Shown: positions 25,501-35,757, counted from the first letter of the stretch. The stretch is 64,000 nt of DNA from Mycobacterium sp. ACS4331 (GCF_001667265.1 NZ_LZHW01000015.1:22089-86088), one strand, 5' to 3'. Notes: generated by a model not told the origin, from the sequence alone. Numbers and translations are program-made.

Positions 25501-25998
25501 GAACACCACGGCAACACCGCCTCCAGCGTCGAGGAGGCTGAGGCGATCACCGCGGCCGTCACGGATCTTCTCGGTGCACCGTGGACCACCGAGGCCGGCA
25601 CCCGCCCGTTGGCGGCCGCCGACGTCCTGGTGGTCGCGCCGTACAACGCCCAGGTGCTGACACTGCAGGGACATCTGGAGTCCGCGGGGCTGGGCGAGGT
25701 GCTGGTGGGCACGGTCGACAAGCTGCAGGGCCGGCAGGCCCCCGTGGTGTTCGTCTCGATGACGGCCTCGGCGCTGGACGACGTGCCCCGAGGAATGCCG
25801 TTCCTGCTCAACAGGAATCGACTCAACGTCGCGATCAGCCGGGCTCAATGCCTGACGGTGATCGTGCGCTCACCGGCACTGACCGACCACCTGCCGACCA
25901 CGCCGGACGGACTGGTGGACCTGGGTGCGTTCCTGGCACTGTCACCGGGACAGCACCCCAGCGTCGGGGGTCCGCATTCGGCGATCGCAGGCGGTTGA
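22501..25998 (+). CDS. TM0106-family RecB-like nuclease fused to SF1 helicase (Rv1251c-like)
   Basis: An 1165-residue fusion. Residues about 10-480 form the TM0106/RecB-like nuclease part: YSASDLAAAAGCEYALLSRFD at the start, a VDTKLARRAKVTALLQIAGYAD nuclease core (the D-x-K motif), a CMRCEFC cysteine cluster near 225 that may bind a metal, and an RNase-H-like segment DLFFDFEGDPLW. Residues about 760-1160 are a superfamily 1 helicase: Walker A GPPGTGKT (781-788), DEAG Walker B (890-893), LLLGDPQQL (motif III) and VDKLQGRQAPVV with NVAISRA (motifs V-VI). It probably acts in DNA or RNA repair. It is one of the larger proteins of the window and matches Rv1251c in place and architecture. Confidence 0.87.
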   Translation: MFVADDPAGPSVIYSASDLAAAAGCEYALLSRFDAKLGRGEPHESVEDEMLARTAELGTEHEQRVLADLIATHGSGGRGVVQIPSAAYSVAALRRAAEATEQAFAARPAVIYQAAVFHGRFAGFADFLIRDGEPDDAVAYRVVDTKLARRAKVTALLQIAGYADALAAAGIAVAPRAQLILGNRDVVEYPVADLIPVFRRQRDKLQTLLDDHLASGAPVSWRDPSVGACMRCEFCLPHVVEDDDLLLVAGMRVTQRAALIDAGIDTVAALAASTQPVPDVAASTLSGLRTQARLQVAQRDAGTPQFEIADPEALGALPAKSRGDLFFDFEGDPLWTDDGITWGLEYMWGVLDVRDNFRPLWAQDRPSERKAFLDFLAMVRTRRDRHPDMHIYHYAAYERSTLLRLAARYGVGEDEVDDLLRSDVLVDLFPIVRNSLRVGAPSYSLKALEPLYMGAELRTGEVTNAASSITQYAHYRTLLDAGRADEAAAVLKEITDYNLYDCRSTRRLRDWLLLRAFESGVTHLTRPGEGGEPVPPLDDVAEVLLGFAGDGFSAPRTPEQSAAALLESARGYYQRERKPYWWAHFHRLSHPVDEWDTSGVFLIEEAEVVQDWHLPPRARKPRRHVRVRGVLEGGQLDGRPQILYDRPAPAGLDDEHPDRRASWNAEVLDVTDVEGVPVEVLICELQPESGPHDHLPMALTPARPIRTAKIEESIAALATEAAQTLSADPPVLPRCAVVDLLCRRPPTTLSGADQLPRLDNDVDSITAAVLDLDRSYLAVHGPPGTGKTFTAARVIATLVNTHRWKIGVVAQSHAVVAHLLDAVDAAGVDAARVAKKAGRDGLAGRFTTIPDSGYADFLDTDGGCVLGGTAWDFANDTRVPPAALDLLAIDEAGQFSLGNTIAVARATRSLLLLGDPQQLGQVSTGSHPEPVDESALGWLMTGHDVLPAEFGYFLARSHRMHPAVCRAVSALSYENRLLPHPSAERRGIEGHAPGVHTLVVEHHGNTASSVEEAEAITAAVTDLLGAPWTTEAGTRPLAAADVLVVAPYNAQVLTLQGHLESAGLGEVLVGTVDKLQGRQAPVVFVSMTASALDDVPRGMPFLLNRNRLNVAISRAQCLTVIVRSPALTDHLPTTPDGLVDLGAFLALSPGQHPSVGGPHSAIAGG

Positions 25999-26040
25999 CC
26001 GCCGCGCGGCTGTGCATCGCCGCTGATCCCGCGTAAGGCG

Positions 26041-28455
26041 TCAGTCTCCGAACGGCCGCGAATGTCTGCCGTAACCGGCCGAATCGTCGGGGTCCTCACG
26101 GTAGTGCCTGCCGCGTCTCCCGGTGTCCCCGTCTGCGTCGGAGTTCGGAGGCTCGCTGCCGAGATCGTGCGGCGACCGGTGCCTGGACCCGTCGCCGTTG
26201 CCGCCCGACGGTGGCGGAGGCACGTATTCGGGCAGATCGAACGAGAACTCACCGCTGCGGTCCTCCTGTGGACTCGGCAGACCCTCGGCGAGGCTGTCGA
26301 TCCGGTCGGAGAGCTGCTGAAAGCTGGCCGCGAGGAAGTCCCGGCGGTCACGAGGCGGGGGCGGCGGCAACGGTTGCATGCGGTCTTCACCCTCGACATG
26401 GAAACCGTTGTGCGCGTGGCCTATCGGCTCAGCCGCGGCATCGTCGGCGGATTCCTGATCGCCGAGCAGGGAGTGCCACGACTCGACCGGGGCGCTGTGC
26501 CACGCCTCCGCCGGCGCGGGACGCGGATGCTCGACGCGGATCGACAACGGCGAGGTGTCAGTCTCGTCGCCGGCGATGTCACCGAAGTCGGCGTACTCCT
26601 GATACTCCTCGGCGTCGTCGAAGTCGTCGAAGCCGTCATCCTGACCGTACTGGTCGCGTGGGTCGTCCCGGTCGGTCTCGTACTGGTACGGGTCGGTCCC
26701 CAAGGACCGATCGGCGGCGGAGCGGTTCGCGATGCCCGCCACCGGCCCATGGCCGAGCGTGAACTCGACGTAGGCGTCGTCGTCCTCGTAATCCTCGTAG
26801 TCCTCGCCGAACTCGGACAGATCACCGTGGTCGACGGGCAGTGGGCGCTGCGCTCGCCAGAACTTCTCGGATTCGTCGTCGAAGTCGTAGAACGACTGGT
26901 CGGAGTATCGGTCGGCGAAGCCCTCCGCGGGGACGTCGACGACGGCGGGCAGGACCTCGGTGCGCTGATCGTCGGGACCGGGCTCCGGCGCCATGGCACG
27001 GGCGGACTTCACGGTGCCGACGAGGAACAGCGCGGCCACGACACCGAACAGCGCGACGAACGCGGGCAGCAGCATCGACTGCGACAGGGCCGCGGAGAAC
27101 GGCTCGCGCAGGAACTGCGGAAGTTGCTGCACGTCACCACCGGGCGGACCGCCTGCCTGACCGCCCGGCATCTCGGCGCCGATGCGCGCCGTCATGAACG
27201 CCGCGATGCCGGCGCTGCCCAACACGGACCCGACCTGGCGCGTGGTGTTGTAGACCCCCGAACCCGCGCCGGCCAGTTCCGGTGGCAGGTGTCTGGTGGC
27301 CGTGGCCGCCAGTGGCGCCCAGATGAAGGCCATGCCGACGCCCATCACGACCAACGGCACCACCAGACGCCAGATCGGCGTCGTCGGCGTCATCTCCACC
27401 GACAGCCACGTCAGGGCGACGGCCAGCGCGGAGAAACCGAAACCGATCACGGGCATAGGGTGCGCGCGGTCGACGATGCGGCCCACCAGCGGGGCCAGCA
27501 GGCCGGAACTGATCGCCATCGGCGCCGTCAACAGCGCCGACCGCGTCGGCGACAGACCGCACACCATCTGCGCGTAGAACATGACCGGCACGATCATGGC
27601 TGTCACGGCGAACCCGATGACCGCCACACCGACGTTGGACAGCGTGAAGTCGCGATCGGCGAAGATGCGCAGCGGGATCAGCGGTTCGTTGCGGTTGACG
27701 GCCTGCCAGTACACAAACGCCGCCATCAACCCCAGACCGGCGACGATCATGGTCCAGATCCAGCCCGACCATCCGCGGCTCTCGCCCTCCTGCAGGCCGA
27801 ACACCACCAGGAACATCGCGGCGCCGGACAGCACGACGCCCAGCACGTCGAACCGATGCGGGGTGGTCGGCAGCGCCGGAACCAGCCACGCGGCCAGCGC
27901 CAGGCCGACGATCCCGATCGGGACGTTGACGAAGAAGATCCACTGCCAGCCGAGGTGATCGACCAGTACACCGCCGGCCAGCGGGCCCACCAGTGTCGCG
28001 ACGCCGGCGGTCGCACCCCACACGCTCATCGCCACGCCCCGGCGTTCGGCCGGGAAGATCTTGGTGATGGCCGACAGCGTCTGTGGCGTCAGCAGTGCCG
28101 CGCCAACGCCCTGCACCACGCGGGCCGCGATCAGGGTCTGGACCGACCCGGACAGCCCGCACCACAGCGACGCCGCGGTGAACACGAACAGGCCGATCAG
28201 GTACAGGTTCTTCGGACCGAACTGGTCGCCGAGCCGGCCCGCGACCAGCAGTGGCACCGCATAGGCCAGCAGATACGCGCTGGTGACCCAGATGACCGCG
28301 TCGTAGTCGGTCTGCAGTTCGGCCATGATGCTGGGGTTGGCGACGGCGACGATGGTCGAGTCGACCAGGATCATGAAGAACCCGATCATCATCGCCCACA
28401 GGGCGTTCCACGGGTTGACCGGAGCCGTGGCGGTGGCAGTGGGCCTCAGGCTCAC
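26041..28455 (-). CDS. DHA2-type MFS efflux pump with long acidic cytoplasmic tail (Rv1250-like)
   Basis: An 804-residue drug:H+ antiporter. Residues 1-490 contain about 14 membrane segments with the EmrB/QacA signatures: [33 protein letters not shown], and [13 protein letters not shown]. Residues about 495-804 form a tail unusually rich in Asp, Glu, Tyr and Pro, with repeats such as [10 protein letters not shown] and [12 protein letters not shown] and no membrane segment. The M. tuberculosis orthologue is about 580 residues, so the tail is greatly extended. The GTG start overlaps the PadR stop as GTGA. The pair forms an efflux operon likely controlled by that PadR protein. Substrates are unknown. 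Confidence 0.87.
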   Translation of the reverse strand: MSLRPTATATAPVNPWNALWAMMIGFFMILVDSTIVAVANPSIMAELQTDYDAVIWVTSAYLLAYAVPLLVAGRLGDQFGPKNLYLIGLFVFTAASLWCGLSGSVQTLIAARVVQGVGAALLTPQTLSAITKIFPAERRGVAMSVWGATAGVATLVGPLAGGVLVDHLGWQWIFFVNVPIGIVGLALAAWLVPALPTTPHRFDVLGVVLSGAAMFLVVFGLQEGESRGWSGWIWTMIVAGLGLMAAFVYWQAVNRNEPLIPLRIFADRDFTLSNVGVAVIGFAVTAMIVPVMFYAQMVCGLSPTRSALLTAPMAISSGLLAPLVGRIVDRAHPMPVIGFGFSALAVALTWLSVEMTPTTPIWRLVVPLVVMGVGMAFIWAPLAATATRHLPPELAGAGSGVYNTTRQVGSVLGSAGIAAFMTARIGAEMPGGQAGGPPGGDVQQLPQFLREPFSAALSQSMLLPAFVALFGVVAALFLVGTVKSARAMAPEPGPDDQRTEVLPAVVDVPAEGFADRYSDQSFYDFDDESEKFWRAQRPLPVDHGDLSEFGEDYEDYEDDDAYVEFTLGHGPVAGIANRSAADRSLGTDPYQYETDRDDPRDQYGQDDGFDDFDDAEEYQEYADFGDIAGDETDTSPLSIRVEHPRPAPAEAWHSAPVESWHSLLGDQESADDAAAEPIGHAHNGFHVEGEDRMQPLPPPPPRDRRDFLAASFQQLSDRIDSLAEGLPSPQEDRSGEFSFDLPEYVPPPPSGGNGDGSRHRSPHDLGSEPPNSDADGDTGRRGRHYREDPDDSAGYGRHSRPFGD

Positions 28456-29036
28456 AGCACCACCTCACTGGGGCGGACCGCCTCGTCGCGCCAGCCGACC
28501 CGGCCGGACTCCAGGCTGTCGGCGAACTCCCGCAGCCAGTCGAGCTTGGTCCTGGTGGTCGCCGTCAGGTAGTCCAGCGCCGACAGGTGCATCGCGGGTG
28601 TGTCGCCGGACGCACTCCCGGTCGCCAGATCCGCGAGGTCGGCCTCGAGCGCGGCCACCCGACTGCGCACGGCGGCCACCGCGGAGGCGCGATCGAGGTT
28701 GTCGAGTTCGGCCAAGCCGGCCACGAACCGCGGAAACTCGTTCACCGGTGTGGCCACCAGATCCCGCACACCGGAGGTCAGCGCGTCGACGCCGGCCTGG
28801 GTGATCTCGAAGATCGTGCGTTCGGGGCGGTTGCCGTCCCGGCCGGTGGCCGTGGACCGGATCAGGTCCTCCTCGGCCAGTCGGGCCACCACGTGGTACA
28901 GCGAGCCCGGACGCACCTTGACGATGCGGGCGTCGCGACGGTTCGTCAGCGTCTGGAACATCTCATACCCGTGCATGGGACGTTGGCGCAGCAGGGCCAG
29001 CACCGACACACCCAGCGGAGTGAGCAGGTAACTCAC
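28452..29036 (-). CDS. PadR-family transcriptional regulator
   Basis: A 194-residue PadR regulator. The winged helix is [20 protein letters not shown], then [20 protein letters not shown] and [11 protein letters not shown]; the C-terminal half is helical and probably dimerises (Vir-type C-terminal domain). The start GTG 29036 is favoured by GAGGGGG nine bases upstream; the longer upstream frame is low-complexity. Its stop overlaps the start of the DHA2 pump (GTGA), so it is the first gene of a regulator-pump operon. A palindrome at 29072-29087 is a candidate operator. Confidence 0.87.
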   Translation of the reverse strand: MSYLLTPLGVSVLALLRQRPMHGYEMFQTLTNRRDARIVKVRPGSLYHVVARLAEEDLIRSTATGRDGNRPERTIFEITQAGVDALTSGVRDLVATPVNEFPRFVAGLAELDNLDRASAVAAVRSRVAALEADLADLATGSASGDTPAMHLSALDYLTATTRTKLDWLREFADSLESGRVGWRDEAVRPSEVVL

Positions 29037-29071
29037 GCGGTTGATCCCCCTCGGCCGACCGACTCCACCCA

Positions 29072-29087
29072 CACGGACTATTCCGTG
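29072..29087. promoter_or_regulatory. Palindrome upstream of padR
   Basis: CACGGACTATTCCGTG has perfect 6-bp arms (CACGGA/TCCGTG) with a 4-base centre, 36 bases before the PadR start. It is a candidate autoregulatory operator; it does not match the better-known ATGT/ACAT PadR site. Confidence 0.4.
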
Positions 29088-29149
29088 CGGAGTAATCCGG
29101 GCGACGATACGGACTCCCCCACCCCGCCACAACCGCGGAACCGCCGCGC

Positions 29150-30394
29150 TCAGGCCGCTTCGGCCGCCACATCGAGCTCGACCTCGGCGGATCGCGACGG
29201 CGCCACCGCCATCAGCAGCGCCAGGGCGACGGCGGCACTGACGAGCATCACCACGGCCAGCGCGCGTTCGTCGTTGCCGAGCACACCGACCAACGGCGCC
29301 ACGACGGCGCCGAGCCCGAACTGCGCGGCCCCCAGCAGCGCCGCGGCCGTGCCGGCCGCCTCGTGGTGGGGGGACAGCGCCAGCGCCGGCGCGTTGGGCA
29401 GCACGAACCCCATCGCGGCGAGCACCGTCCACGCCGGAATCAGGAAGCCGTACACACCGCCGGCGCGCGCGACCGTCAACGCCGTGAAGACGAGCGCCGC
29501 CGCGACCGCCACGAGCAGTGCGCCCGTGACGATGCGTTGCGGCGAGAACCTGTTGAGCAGCACCACGTTGAACTGCGTCGCGCCGATCAGCGCGATCGCG
29601 CCCGCACCGAACACCACCGCGAACATCTGCTGGTCCAGGCCGTAGTGCCCCTGCAGCACGAACGCCGCTCCCGCGATGTAGGCGAACAGGCCGGCCATGC
29701 TCAACGCGCCGACCAGCACCAGCGTCATGAATCGCAGATCACGCAGCAGAGCCCAATAGGTGGCGGCGATCCCCGTGACCCGCAGGGGCCTGCGATGCGC
29801 GACGGGCAGTGTCTCAGGCAGCGCGAGGGCCGCCGTCAGCAGAAGCCCACCCGCCATGACGACCAGGGCACCGAAGATCCAGTGCCACGACGCCTGCAGC
29901 AGCACCACGGCGCCCAGCGACGGTGCCAGCACGGGTGCCACCCCCAGCACGAGCATCAGCCGGGACATCACCTTGGCGGCTGCCGAATCGGTGTAGAGGT
30001 CTCCGACCACGGCCACCGCGACGACCGCGGCCGCGGCCGCACCCATCCCCTGCAGCCCGCGTGCGATGCCGAGGACACTGATGTTGGGGGCGAACAGGCA
30101 GATCAACGAGGCCACCATGTGCAGGACGATGCCGCCCATCAAGGGCCTGCGCCGGCCCAGGGAATCCGACAGCGGCCCGACGACCAGTTGCCCCAGCGCC
30201 AGACCGGCCAAGGTGCCGGTCAGCGTCAACTGCGCCACTGACGAGCCCACACCCAACTCGTCGGCGATGCTCGGCAGGGCCGGCAGGTACATGTCGATGG
30301 TGAGGGGCCCCAACGCGATCAGCGCTCCCAGCACCACGATGATCCGAAGTCGGCTGGGTGCCAGCTGCGCAGAAGCCATAGAAACCAACAGCAT
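29150..30394 (-). CDS. Bcr/CflA-family multidrug efflux transporter
   Basis: A 12-segment MFS drug antiporter of about 415 residues. The first segment and loop read GALIALGPLTIDMYLPALPSIADELG, shortened here to the diagnostic PLTIDMYLPALP block of Bcr/CflA pumps, followed by GQLVVGPLSDSLGRRRPL (motif A). Starts at GTG 30400, ATG 30394 or ATG 30379 are possible; none has a clear ribosome site. ATG 30394 is chosen provisionally. It is transcribed leftward with 113 bases before the PadR-DHA2 operon, so three drug-type efflux elements lie together. Substrates are unknown. Confidence 0.83.
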   Translation of the reverse strand: MLLVSMASAQLAPSRLRIIVVLGALIALGPLTIDMYLPALPSIADELGVGSSVAQLTLTGTLAGLALGQLVVGPLSDSLGRRRPLMGGIVLHMVASLICLFAPNISVLGIARGLQGMGAAAAAVVAVAVVGDLYTDSAAAKVMSRLMLVLGVAPVLAPSLGAVVLLQASWHWIFGALVVMAGGLLLTAALALPETLPVAHRRPLRVTGIAATYWALLRDLRFMTLVLVGALSMAGLFAYIAGAAFVLQGHYGLDQQMFAVVFGAGAIALIGATQFNVVLLNRFSPQRIVTGALLVAVAAALVFTALTVARAGGVYGFLIPAWTVLAAMGFVLPNAPALALSPHHEAAGTAAALLGAAQFGLGAVVAPLVGVLGNDERALAVVMLVSAAVALALLMAVAPSRSAEVELDVAAEAA

Positions 30395-30524
30395 GCCCAC
30401 CGACCCGTTTCTTCCCGATCCGCGCCATCGTGACGGGAGTCACCACCGGGCACCCGGATCGCCGCGTCGTTCGTTGAGTGTTCGCTAGCCTTGAACCAGG
30501 GTCGTATCGCAGAGAGGCAACCTC

Positions 30525-31301
30525 ATGTTCGCCAAGAAGTCGAAGACCGAGCCGGACAACCTGCCCGCACGGGTGGAGGAGGACGACCCCAGCGCTGCCG
30601 CACGCGCGCTGTCCCACCTGATCGAGTCGGGTTCCCGGCTGCAGGCCCCAGCGATCAGGGCCTACGTCCAGAGGCTGCGTGACAAGTCCCCCGGCGCGAC
30701 GCCCGCCGAGATCGTGACCCGGCTGGAGAAGCACTACCTGGCTGCCGTGATGGGCAGCGGTGCGGCCGTCGGCTCGGCCGCGCTGGTGCCCGGCGTCGGA
30801 ACCATTCTGGCGCTGTCGCTGGTCGCCGGTGAGACCGCACTGTTCCTCGAGACCACCGCGGTGTTCGTCCTGGCGGTCGCCGAGGTGCACGGCATCCCGG
30901 TCGATGATCGCGAACGGCGGCGCACGCTGGTGCTGGGCGCGCTCACGGGTGACGACGCCAAGAACGCCGTCGGCCGCCTGCTGGGCCCGGGGCGCACCAA
31001 CGGCGCGTGGCTCAGCGAGGGCGCGGCGACGGTGCCGCTGCCCGCGTTGTCCCAGCTGAACGGCAGGCTGATGAAGTTCTTCGTGAAGAAGTACACCGTC
31101 AAGCGCGGCGCGCTGGTGTTCGGCAAGGCGCTGCCCGTCGGCGTGGGCGCCCTCATCGGCGGCGTGGGAAACCGGGTGATGGGTAAGACGATCGTCAAGA
31201 ACACCCGCGAGGCGTTCGGCCCCGCTCCGCAGAAGTGGCCGGGCGCACTGCATGTACTCCCGCCGGTCATCGAGGGTGAGATCGAATCGCGGCCCACGTG
31301 A
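30525..31301 (+). CDS. Conserved mycobacterial membrane protein (Rv1249c-like)
   Basis: A 258-residue protein of unknown function. Residues 1-70 are soluble and charged. About 75-125 form a glycine/alanine-rich hydrophobic hairpin (SGAAVGSAALVPGVGTILAL, then a second segment through VFVLAVAEV). The rest is amphipathic with a conserved KKYTVKRGALVFGKALPVGVGALIGG glycine-rich segment, cited here only by its KRGALVFGKALP core. GAGAGG precedes ATG 30525. It lies between the Bcr/CflA pump (divergent) and kgd, as Rv1249c does next to kgd. No function can be given. Confidence 0.75.
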   Translation: MFAKKSKTEPDNLPARVEEDDPSAAARALSHLIESGSRLQAPAIRAYVQRLRDKSPGATPAEIVTRLEKHYLAAVMGSGAAVGSAALVPGVGTILALSLVAGETALFLETTAVFVLAVAEVHGIPVDDRERRRTLVLGALTGDDAKNAVGRLLGPGRTNGAWLSEGAATVPLPALSQLNGRLMKFFVKKYTVKRGALVFGKALPVGVGALIGGVGNRVMGKTIVKNTREAFGPAPQKWPGALHVLPPVIEGEIESRPT

Positions 31302-31531
31302 CGCCGCGGAGGGCACCGCTTGTCGCATCTGCCGGGCCGTTTGGCGCAGGGCTTGTGACTATTCACGGATTTGCCCTGCTACGTGGTCTGACCCACTGGG
31401 CACGCGATAGCCTTTAATGCGGTGGAAACGCCCCGGTTGGGATCGGGGTTGGACCCACTGCCCGTGGCAGGCACAGTGCCGCGCTTGCCCGGAACGCGAC
31501 GCTACGAGATGAATTGAGGCGAGCAGCTGCT
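31302..31531. other. Intergenic region upstream of kgd
   Basis: These 230 bases should hold the kgd promoter. TAGCCT at 31408-31413 is a candidate -10. A 12-bp palindrome GTGACTATTCAC at 31355-31366 has a 4-base centre, shorter than the 6-base centre of mycobacterial CRP sites, so its protein is unknown. The leader to the GTG start would be about 110 bases. No small gene is evident. Confidence 0.35.
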
Positions 31532-34500
31532 GTGAGCAGTACAAGTTCCCCATTCGGACAGAACGAATGGCTGGTCGAGGAGATGTACCGCAAGTTCCGC
31601 GACGACCCCTCCTCGGTCGATCCCAGCTGGCATGAGTTCCTGGTCGACTACAACCCCGAACCGGTGCAGGCCGACCGCGCGGAGACGGCCACCGCCGGCA
31701 ACGGGCAGGTGGCCTCCAGCGCCCCGTCCGCACCGCCGACGCCCGCGCCCGCGCCGCCGGCCGCGAAGCCGTCGACCGCCAAGCCCGAGAAGACCGCCGA
31801 CAACGGCGCCTCGGCCAAGGCTGCCGCACCCACCAAACCGACCCCGGCCAAGCCCGCCCCGAAGCCGGAGAAGGCCGAGAAGCCCGTTGCCGCCGCGCCC
31901 GCTGAGGCGTCCGGCGACGAGACCCAGGTGCTGCGCGGCGCCGCGGCGGCCGTCGTCAAGAACATGAACACCTCGCTGGAGGTGCCCACCGCGACCAGCG
32001 TGCGGGCCATCCCGGCGAAGCTGATGATCGACAACCGCATCGTCATCAACAACCACCTCAAGCGCACCCGCGGCGGCAAGATCAGCTTCACCCACCTGCT
32101 GGGCTACGCGATCGTGCAGGCGGTCAAGAGCTTCCCCAACATGAACCGCCACTTCGCGGTCATCGACGGCAAGCCCAACGCCGTCACCCCGGCGCACACC
32201 AATCTGGGCCTGGCGATCGACCTGCAGGGCAAGGACGGCAAGCGTTCCCTGGTGGTCGCGGCGATCAAGGCCTGCGAGACCATGGGCTTCGGCCAGTTCA
32301 TCGCCGCCTATGAGGACATCGTGCGGCGCGCGCGCGACGGCAAGCTGACCGCCGAGGACTTCTCCGGTGTGACCATCTCGCTGACCAACCCCGGCACGCT
32401 GGGCACGGTGCACTCGGTGCCGCGGTTGATGGCCGGTCAGGGCGCGATCATCGGCGCTGGCGCCATGGAGTACCCCGCCGAGTTCCAGGGCGCCAGCGAG
32501 GAGCGCATCGCCGAACTGGGCATCGGCAAGCTGATCACGCTGACGTCGACCTATGACCACCGGATCATCCAGGGTGCGGAGTCCGGCGACTTCCTGCGCA
32601 CGGTCCACCACCTGCTGCTCGACGACGAGTTCTACGACGAGATCTTCACCGAGCTCGGCATTCCGTACGAGCCGATCCGGTGGCGCACCGACAATCCGGA
32701 CTCCGTCACGGACAAGAACGCCCGCGTCATCGAGCTGATCGCGGCCTACCGCAACCGCGGTCACCTGATGGCCGACATCGACCCGCTGCGCCTCGAGCGG
32801 GACAAGTGGCGCAGCCACCCCGACCTGGACGTGCTCACACACGGCCTGACGCTGTGGGACCTGGACCGCGAGTTCAAGGTCGACGGGTTCGCGGGCAAGG
32901 AGTACAAGAAGCTCCGCGACGTGCTCTCGGTGCTGCGGGACGCGTACTGCCGCCACATCGGCGTCGAGTACACGCACATCCTCGAACCCGAACAGCAGCA
33001 GTGGCTGCAGGAGCGGATTGAGGTCAGGCACGAGAAACCCACTGTCGCACAACAGAAGTACATCCTGAGCCGACTCAACGCCGCCGAGGCGTTCGAGACC
33101 TTCCTGCAGACCAAGTACGTCGGGCAGAAGCGGTTCTCGCTCGAGGGCGCCGAAACCATCATCCCGATGATGGACGCCGCGATCGACCAGTGCGCCGAGC
33201 ACGGCCTCGACGAGGTCGTCATCGGCATGCCGCACCGCGGCCGGCTCAACGTGTTGGCCAACATCGTCGGCAAGCCCTACGCGCAGATCTTCAGCGAGTT
33301 CGAGGGCAACCTGAACCCGTCGCAGGCGCACGGTTCGGGTGACGTGAAGTACCACCTCGGCGCGACCGGCACCTACATCCAGATGTTCGGCGACAACGAC
33401 ATCGAGGTGTCGCTGACGGCCAACCCGAGCCACCTCGAGGCCGTGGACCCGGTCCTCGAGGGACTGGTGCGGGCCAAGCAGGACCTGTTGGACAAGGGCG
33501 ACAGCGACAGCGGCTTCTCGGTTGTCCCTCTCATGCTGCACGGCGACGCCGCGTTCGCCGGGCAGGGTGTTGTGGCCGAGACGCTGAACCTCGCGCTGCT
33601 GCGCGGGTACCGCACCGGCGGCACGATCCACATGATCGTCAACAACCAGGTCGGGTTCACGACCTCGCCTGAGCACTCGCGGTCCTCGGAGTACTGCACC
33701 GACGTCGCCAAGATGATCGGCGCGCCGATCTTCCACGTCAACGGCGATGATCCCGAGGCCTGCGTCTGGGTGGCCAAGCTGGCGGTCGACTTCCGGCAGA
33801 AGTTCAAGAAGGACGTCGTCATCGACATGCTGTGCTACCGCCGCCGCGGACACAACGAGGGCGACGACCCGTCGATGACGCAGCCCGCGATGTACGACGT
33901 GATCGACCACAAGCGGGGCGTCCGCAAGACCTACACCGAAGCCCTGATCGGCCGCGGCGACATCTCGATGAAAGAGGCCGAGGACGCGCTGCGCGACTAC
34001 CAGGGGCAGCTGGAGCGGGTCTTCAACGAAGTCCGTGAACTGGAGAAGCACGCCGTCGAGCCCAGCGAGTCGGTGGAATCCGACCAGGTGATCCCGCAGA
34101 AGCTGTCGACCGCCGTGGACAAGTCGGTGCTGCACCGGATCGGCGATGCGCACCTGGCGACCCCCGACGGGTTCACCGTGCATCCGCGCGTCAAGCCCGT
34201 GCTCGAGAAGCGCCGCGAGATGGCCTACGAGGGCAAGATCGACTGGGCCTTCGCCGAGCTGCTGGCGTTCGGTTCGCTGGTCGCCGAGGGCAAGATGGTG
34301 CGACTGTCGGGCCAGGACTCCCGTCGCGGAACATTCACGCAGCGGCATTCGGTCGTCATCGACCGCAAGACCGGCGAGGAGTTCACCCCGCTTTCGCTGC
34401 TGGCGACCAACGAGGACGGCACCCCCACCGGCGGCCGGTTCCTGGTGTACGACTCGGCGCTGTCGGAGTTCGCCGCGGTGGGCTTCGAGTACGGCTATTC

Positions 34501-35299
34501 GGTGGGCAACCCCGAGGCGCTCGTGCTCTGGGAGGCGCAGTTCGGTGACTTCGTCAACGGCGCACAGTCGGTGATCGACGAGTTCATCAGCTCGGGTGAG
34601 GCCAAGTGGGGCCAGACCTCGGATGTGGTGCTGCTGCTGCCGCACGGCCACGAGGGTCAGGGCCCCGACCACACCTCGGGCCGCATCGAGCGATTCCTTC
34701 AGCTGTGCGCCGAGGGTTCGATGACCGTCGCACAGCCGTCGACCCCGGCGAACTATTTCCACCTGCTGCGCAGGCACTCTCTCGACGGGATCCACCGCCC
34801 GCTGGTGGTGTTCACGCCGAAGTCGATGCTGCGCAACAAGGCCGCCGTCAGCGACGTCAAGGACTTCACCGAGTCGAAGTTCCATTCGGTGCTCGAGGAG
34901 CCCACCTATGAGGTCGGCGACGGCGACCGCTCGCAGGTCAGGCGCATCCTGATGTGCAGCGGCAAGCTGTACTACGACCTGGTGGCACGGAAGGCCAAGG
35001 ACAAGCGCGACGACATCGCGATCATCCGGATCGAGCAGCTGTATCCGCTGCCGCCGCGCCGCCTGCGCAAGACGCTGGAGCTGTATCCCAACGTCGAGCA
35101 GTACTTCTGGGTGCAGGAGGAGCCGGCGAACCAGGGTGCCTGGCCGACGTTCGGCTTGGCGCTGCCGGAGTTCCTGCCCGACCTGCTGACCGGGATCAAG
35201 CGGATCTCGCGGCGCGCGATGTCGGCGCCGTCATCGGGTTCGTCGAAGGTGCATGCGGTCGAACACCAGGAGATTCTCGACGAGGCTTTCTCTAAGTAA
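31532..35299 (+). CDS. kgd: Multifunctional 2-oxoglutarate decarboxylase/dehydrogenase E1 (Kgd)
   Basis: A 1255-residue TCA-cycle enzyme. In mycobacteria it is the E1 of 2-oxoglutarate dehydrogenase and also makes succinic semialdehyde and 2-hydroxy-3-oxoadipate. The N-terminal helix ([19 protein letters not shown]) is followed by an Ala/Pro/Lys linker (about 50-120). An E2-like acyltransferase domain spans about 130-350, ending [16 protein letters not shown]. The thiamine-diphosphate E1 part has [24 protein letters not shown] and [14 protein letters not shown] 31532 is chosen because [13 protein letters not shown] matches known orthologue N-termini; the TTG at 31514 is less likely. Activity is expected to be inhibited by the FHA protein GarA. 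A strong bidirectional terminator follows. Confidence 0.95.
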   Translation: MSSTSSPFGQNEWLVEEMYRKFRDDPSSVDPSWHEFLVDYNPEPVQADRAETATAGNGQVASSAPSAPPTPAPAPPAAKPSTAKPEKTADNGASAKAAAPTKPTPAKPAPKPEKAEKPVAAAPAEASGDETQVLRGAAAAVVKNMNTSLEVPTATSVRAIPAKLMIDNRIVINNHLKRTRGGKISFTHLLGYAIVQAVKSFPNMNRHFAVIDGKPNAVTPAHTNLGLAIDLQGKDGKRSLVVAAIKACETMGFGQFIAAYEDIVRRARDGKLTAEDFSGVTISLTNPGTLGTVHSVPRLMAGQGAIIGAGAMEYPAEFQGASEERIAELGIGKLITLTSTYDHRIIQGAESGDFLRTVHHLLLDDEFYDEIFTELGIPYEPIRWRTDNPDSVTDKNARVIELIAAYRNRGHLMADIDPLRLERDKWRSHPDLDVLTHGLTLWDLDREFKVDGFAGKEYKKLRDVLSVLRDAYCRHIGVEYTHILEPEQQQWLQERIEVRHEKPTVAQQKYILSRLNAAEAFETFLQTKYVGQKRFSLEGAETIIPMMDAAIDQCAEHGLDEVVIGMPHRGRLNVLANIVGKPYAQIFSEFEGNLNPSQAHGSGDVKYHLGATGTYIQMFGDNDIEVSLTANPSHLEAVDPVLEGLVRAKQDLLDKGDSDSGFSVVPLMLHGDAAFAGQGVVAETLNLALLRGYRTGGTIHMIVNNQVGFTTSPEHSRSSEYCTDVAKMIGAPIFHVNGDDPEACVWVAKLAVDFRQKFKKDVVIDMLCYRRRGHNEGDDPSMTQPAMYDVIDHKRGVRKTYTEALIGRGDISMKEAEDALRDYQGQLERVFNEVRELEKHAVEPSESVESDQVIPQKLSTAVDKSVLHRIGDAHLATPDGFTVHPRVKPVLEKRREMAYEGKIDWAFAELLAFGSLVAEGKMVRLSGQDSRRGTFTQRHSVVIDRKTGEEFTPLSLLATNEDGTPTGGRFLVYDSALSEFAAVGFEYGYSVGNPEALVLWEAQFGDFVNGAQSVIDEFISSGEAKWGQTSDVVLLLPHGHEGQGPDHTSGRIERFLQLCAEGSMTVAQPSTPANYFHLLRRHSLDGIHRPLVVFTPKSMLRNKAAVSDVKDFTESKFHSVLEEPTYEVGDGDRSQVRRILMCSGKLYYDLVARKAKDKRDDIAIIRIEQLYPLPPRRLRKTLELYPNVEQYFWVQEEPANQGAWPTFGLALPEFLPDLLTGIKRISRRAMSAPSSGSSKVHAVEHQEILDEAFSK

Positions 35300-35306
35300 C
35301 CAAAAG

Positions 35307-35360
35307 AAATGTGCGGATCTGCAGCCTAAATCGCGAAAAAGGCTGCAGATCCGCACATTT
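35307..35360. terminator. Strong bidirectional terminator after kgd
   Basis: AAATGTGCGGATCTGCAGCC at 35307-35326 pairs perfectly with its complement at 35341-35360 (20-bp stem, 14-base loop). The right arm runs into a T tract at 35358-35362, and A-rich sequence flanks the left side. It can stop transcription from kgd and from the convergent DUF732 gene. Confidence 0.85.
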
Positions 35361-35388
35361 TTGCGTTCGGGGGGGTGCGGGCCGGGAG

Positions 35389-35757
35389 TCAGAAGCCGAA
35401 CAGGTCCAGCGGGATCGGCGAGTCGCCATTGGCGATCGAGGCCACCGCGCCGGGGCAGAACCATGTGATGGCCAGACCGGTGAACATGGTCGCGGGCCCG
35501 AGTGGCCTGCCGATCGACTCGGAGACCCGCCCCGCCACGTCGGCCATCTGCTGCCCGGGTTCGGCGAGCATGGGGCACACCTGCTGGCCGACCTGCGTCG
35601 CCGTCGCCGGATCCAGACCGGTGATCCCGGACTCGGTCACGGCGTTGATGAACGCGTCGGTGTCAGGGTCGGCCTGAGCGGGAGAGGCGACGGACAGGCT
35701 CAGAGCCAGGCCGGCGGCGGCCAGCGAGCCTGCGGTCGCAATGCGGATGCACTTCAT
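35389..35757 (-). CDS. Secreted DUF732 protein
   Basis: A 122-residue exported protein of the DUF732 family, abundant in mycobacteria and of unknown function. The signal peptide ends ASPAQA before Asp30. The mature part is about 93 residues with two cysteines (VCPMLA and WFCPGA) expected to form a disulfide, and a helical DAFINAVTESGITG core typical of the family. Start ATG 35757 is nine bases after a TACGAT -10-like hexamer. It converges on kgd, separated by the strong terminator, and is divergent from the SDR gene. Confidence 0.85.
   Translation of the reverse strand: MKCIRIATAGSLAAAGLALSLSVASPAQADPDTDAFINAVTESGITGLDPATATQVGQQVCPMLAEPGQQMADVAGRVSESIGRPLGPATMFTGLAITWFCPGAVASIANGDSPIPLDLFGF

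Noticed and set aside
26062..28572. An 836-codon plus-strand frame opposite the DHA2 pump.
   Set aside because: It is a shadow of the pump; no motif, Arg/Gly/His-rich composition.
31355..31366. GTGACTATTCAC upstream of kgd as a CRP site.
   Set aside because: The half-sites are separated by four bases, not the six of the mycobacterial CRP consensus.
31502..34885. An 1127-codon minus-strand frame opposite kgd.
   Set aside because: It mirrors the kgd codons (Val/Leu/Gly/Arg/His-rich) and has no ribosome site or motif.
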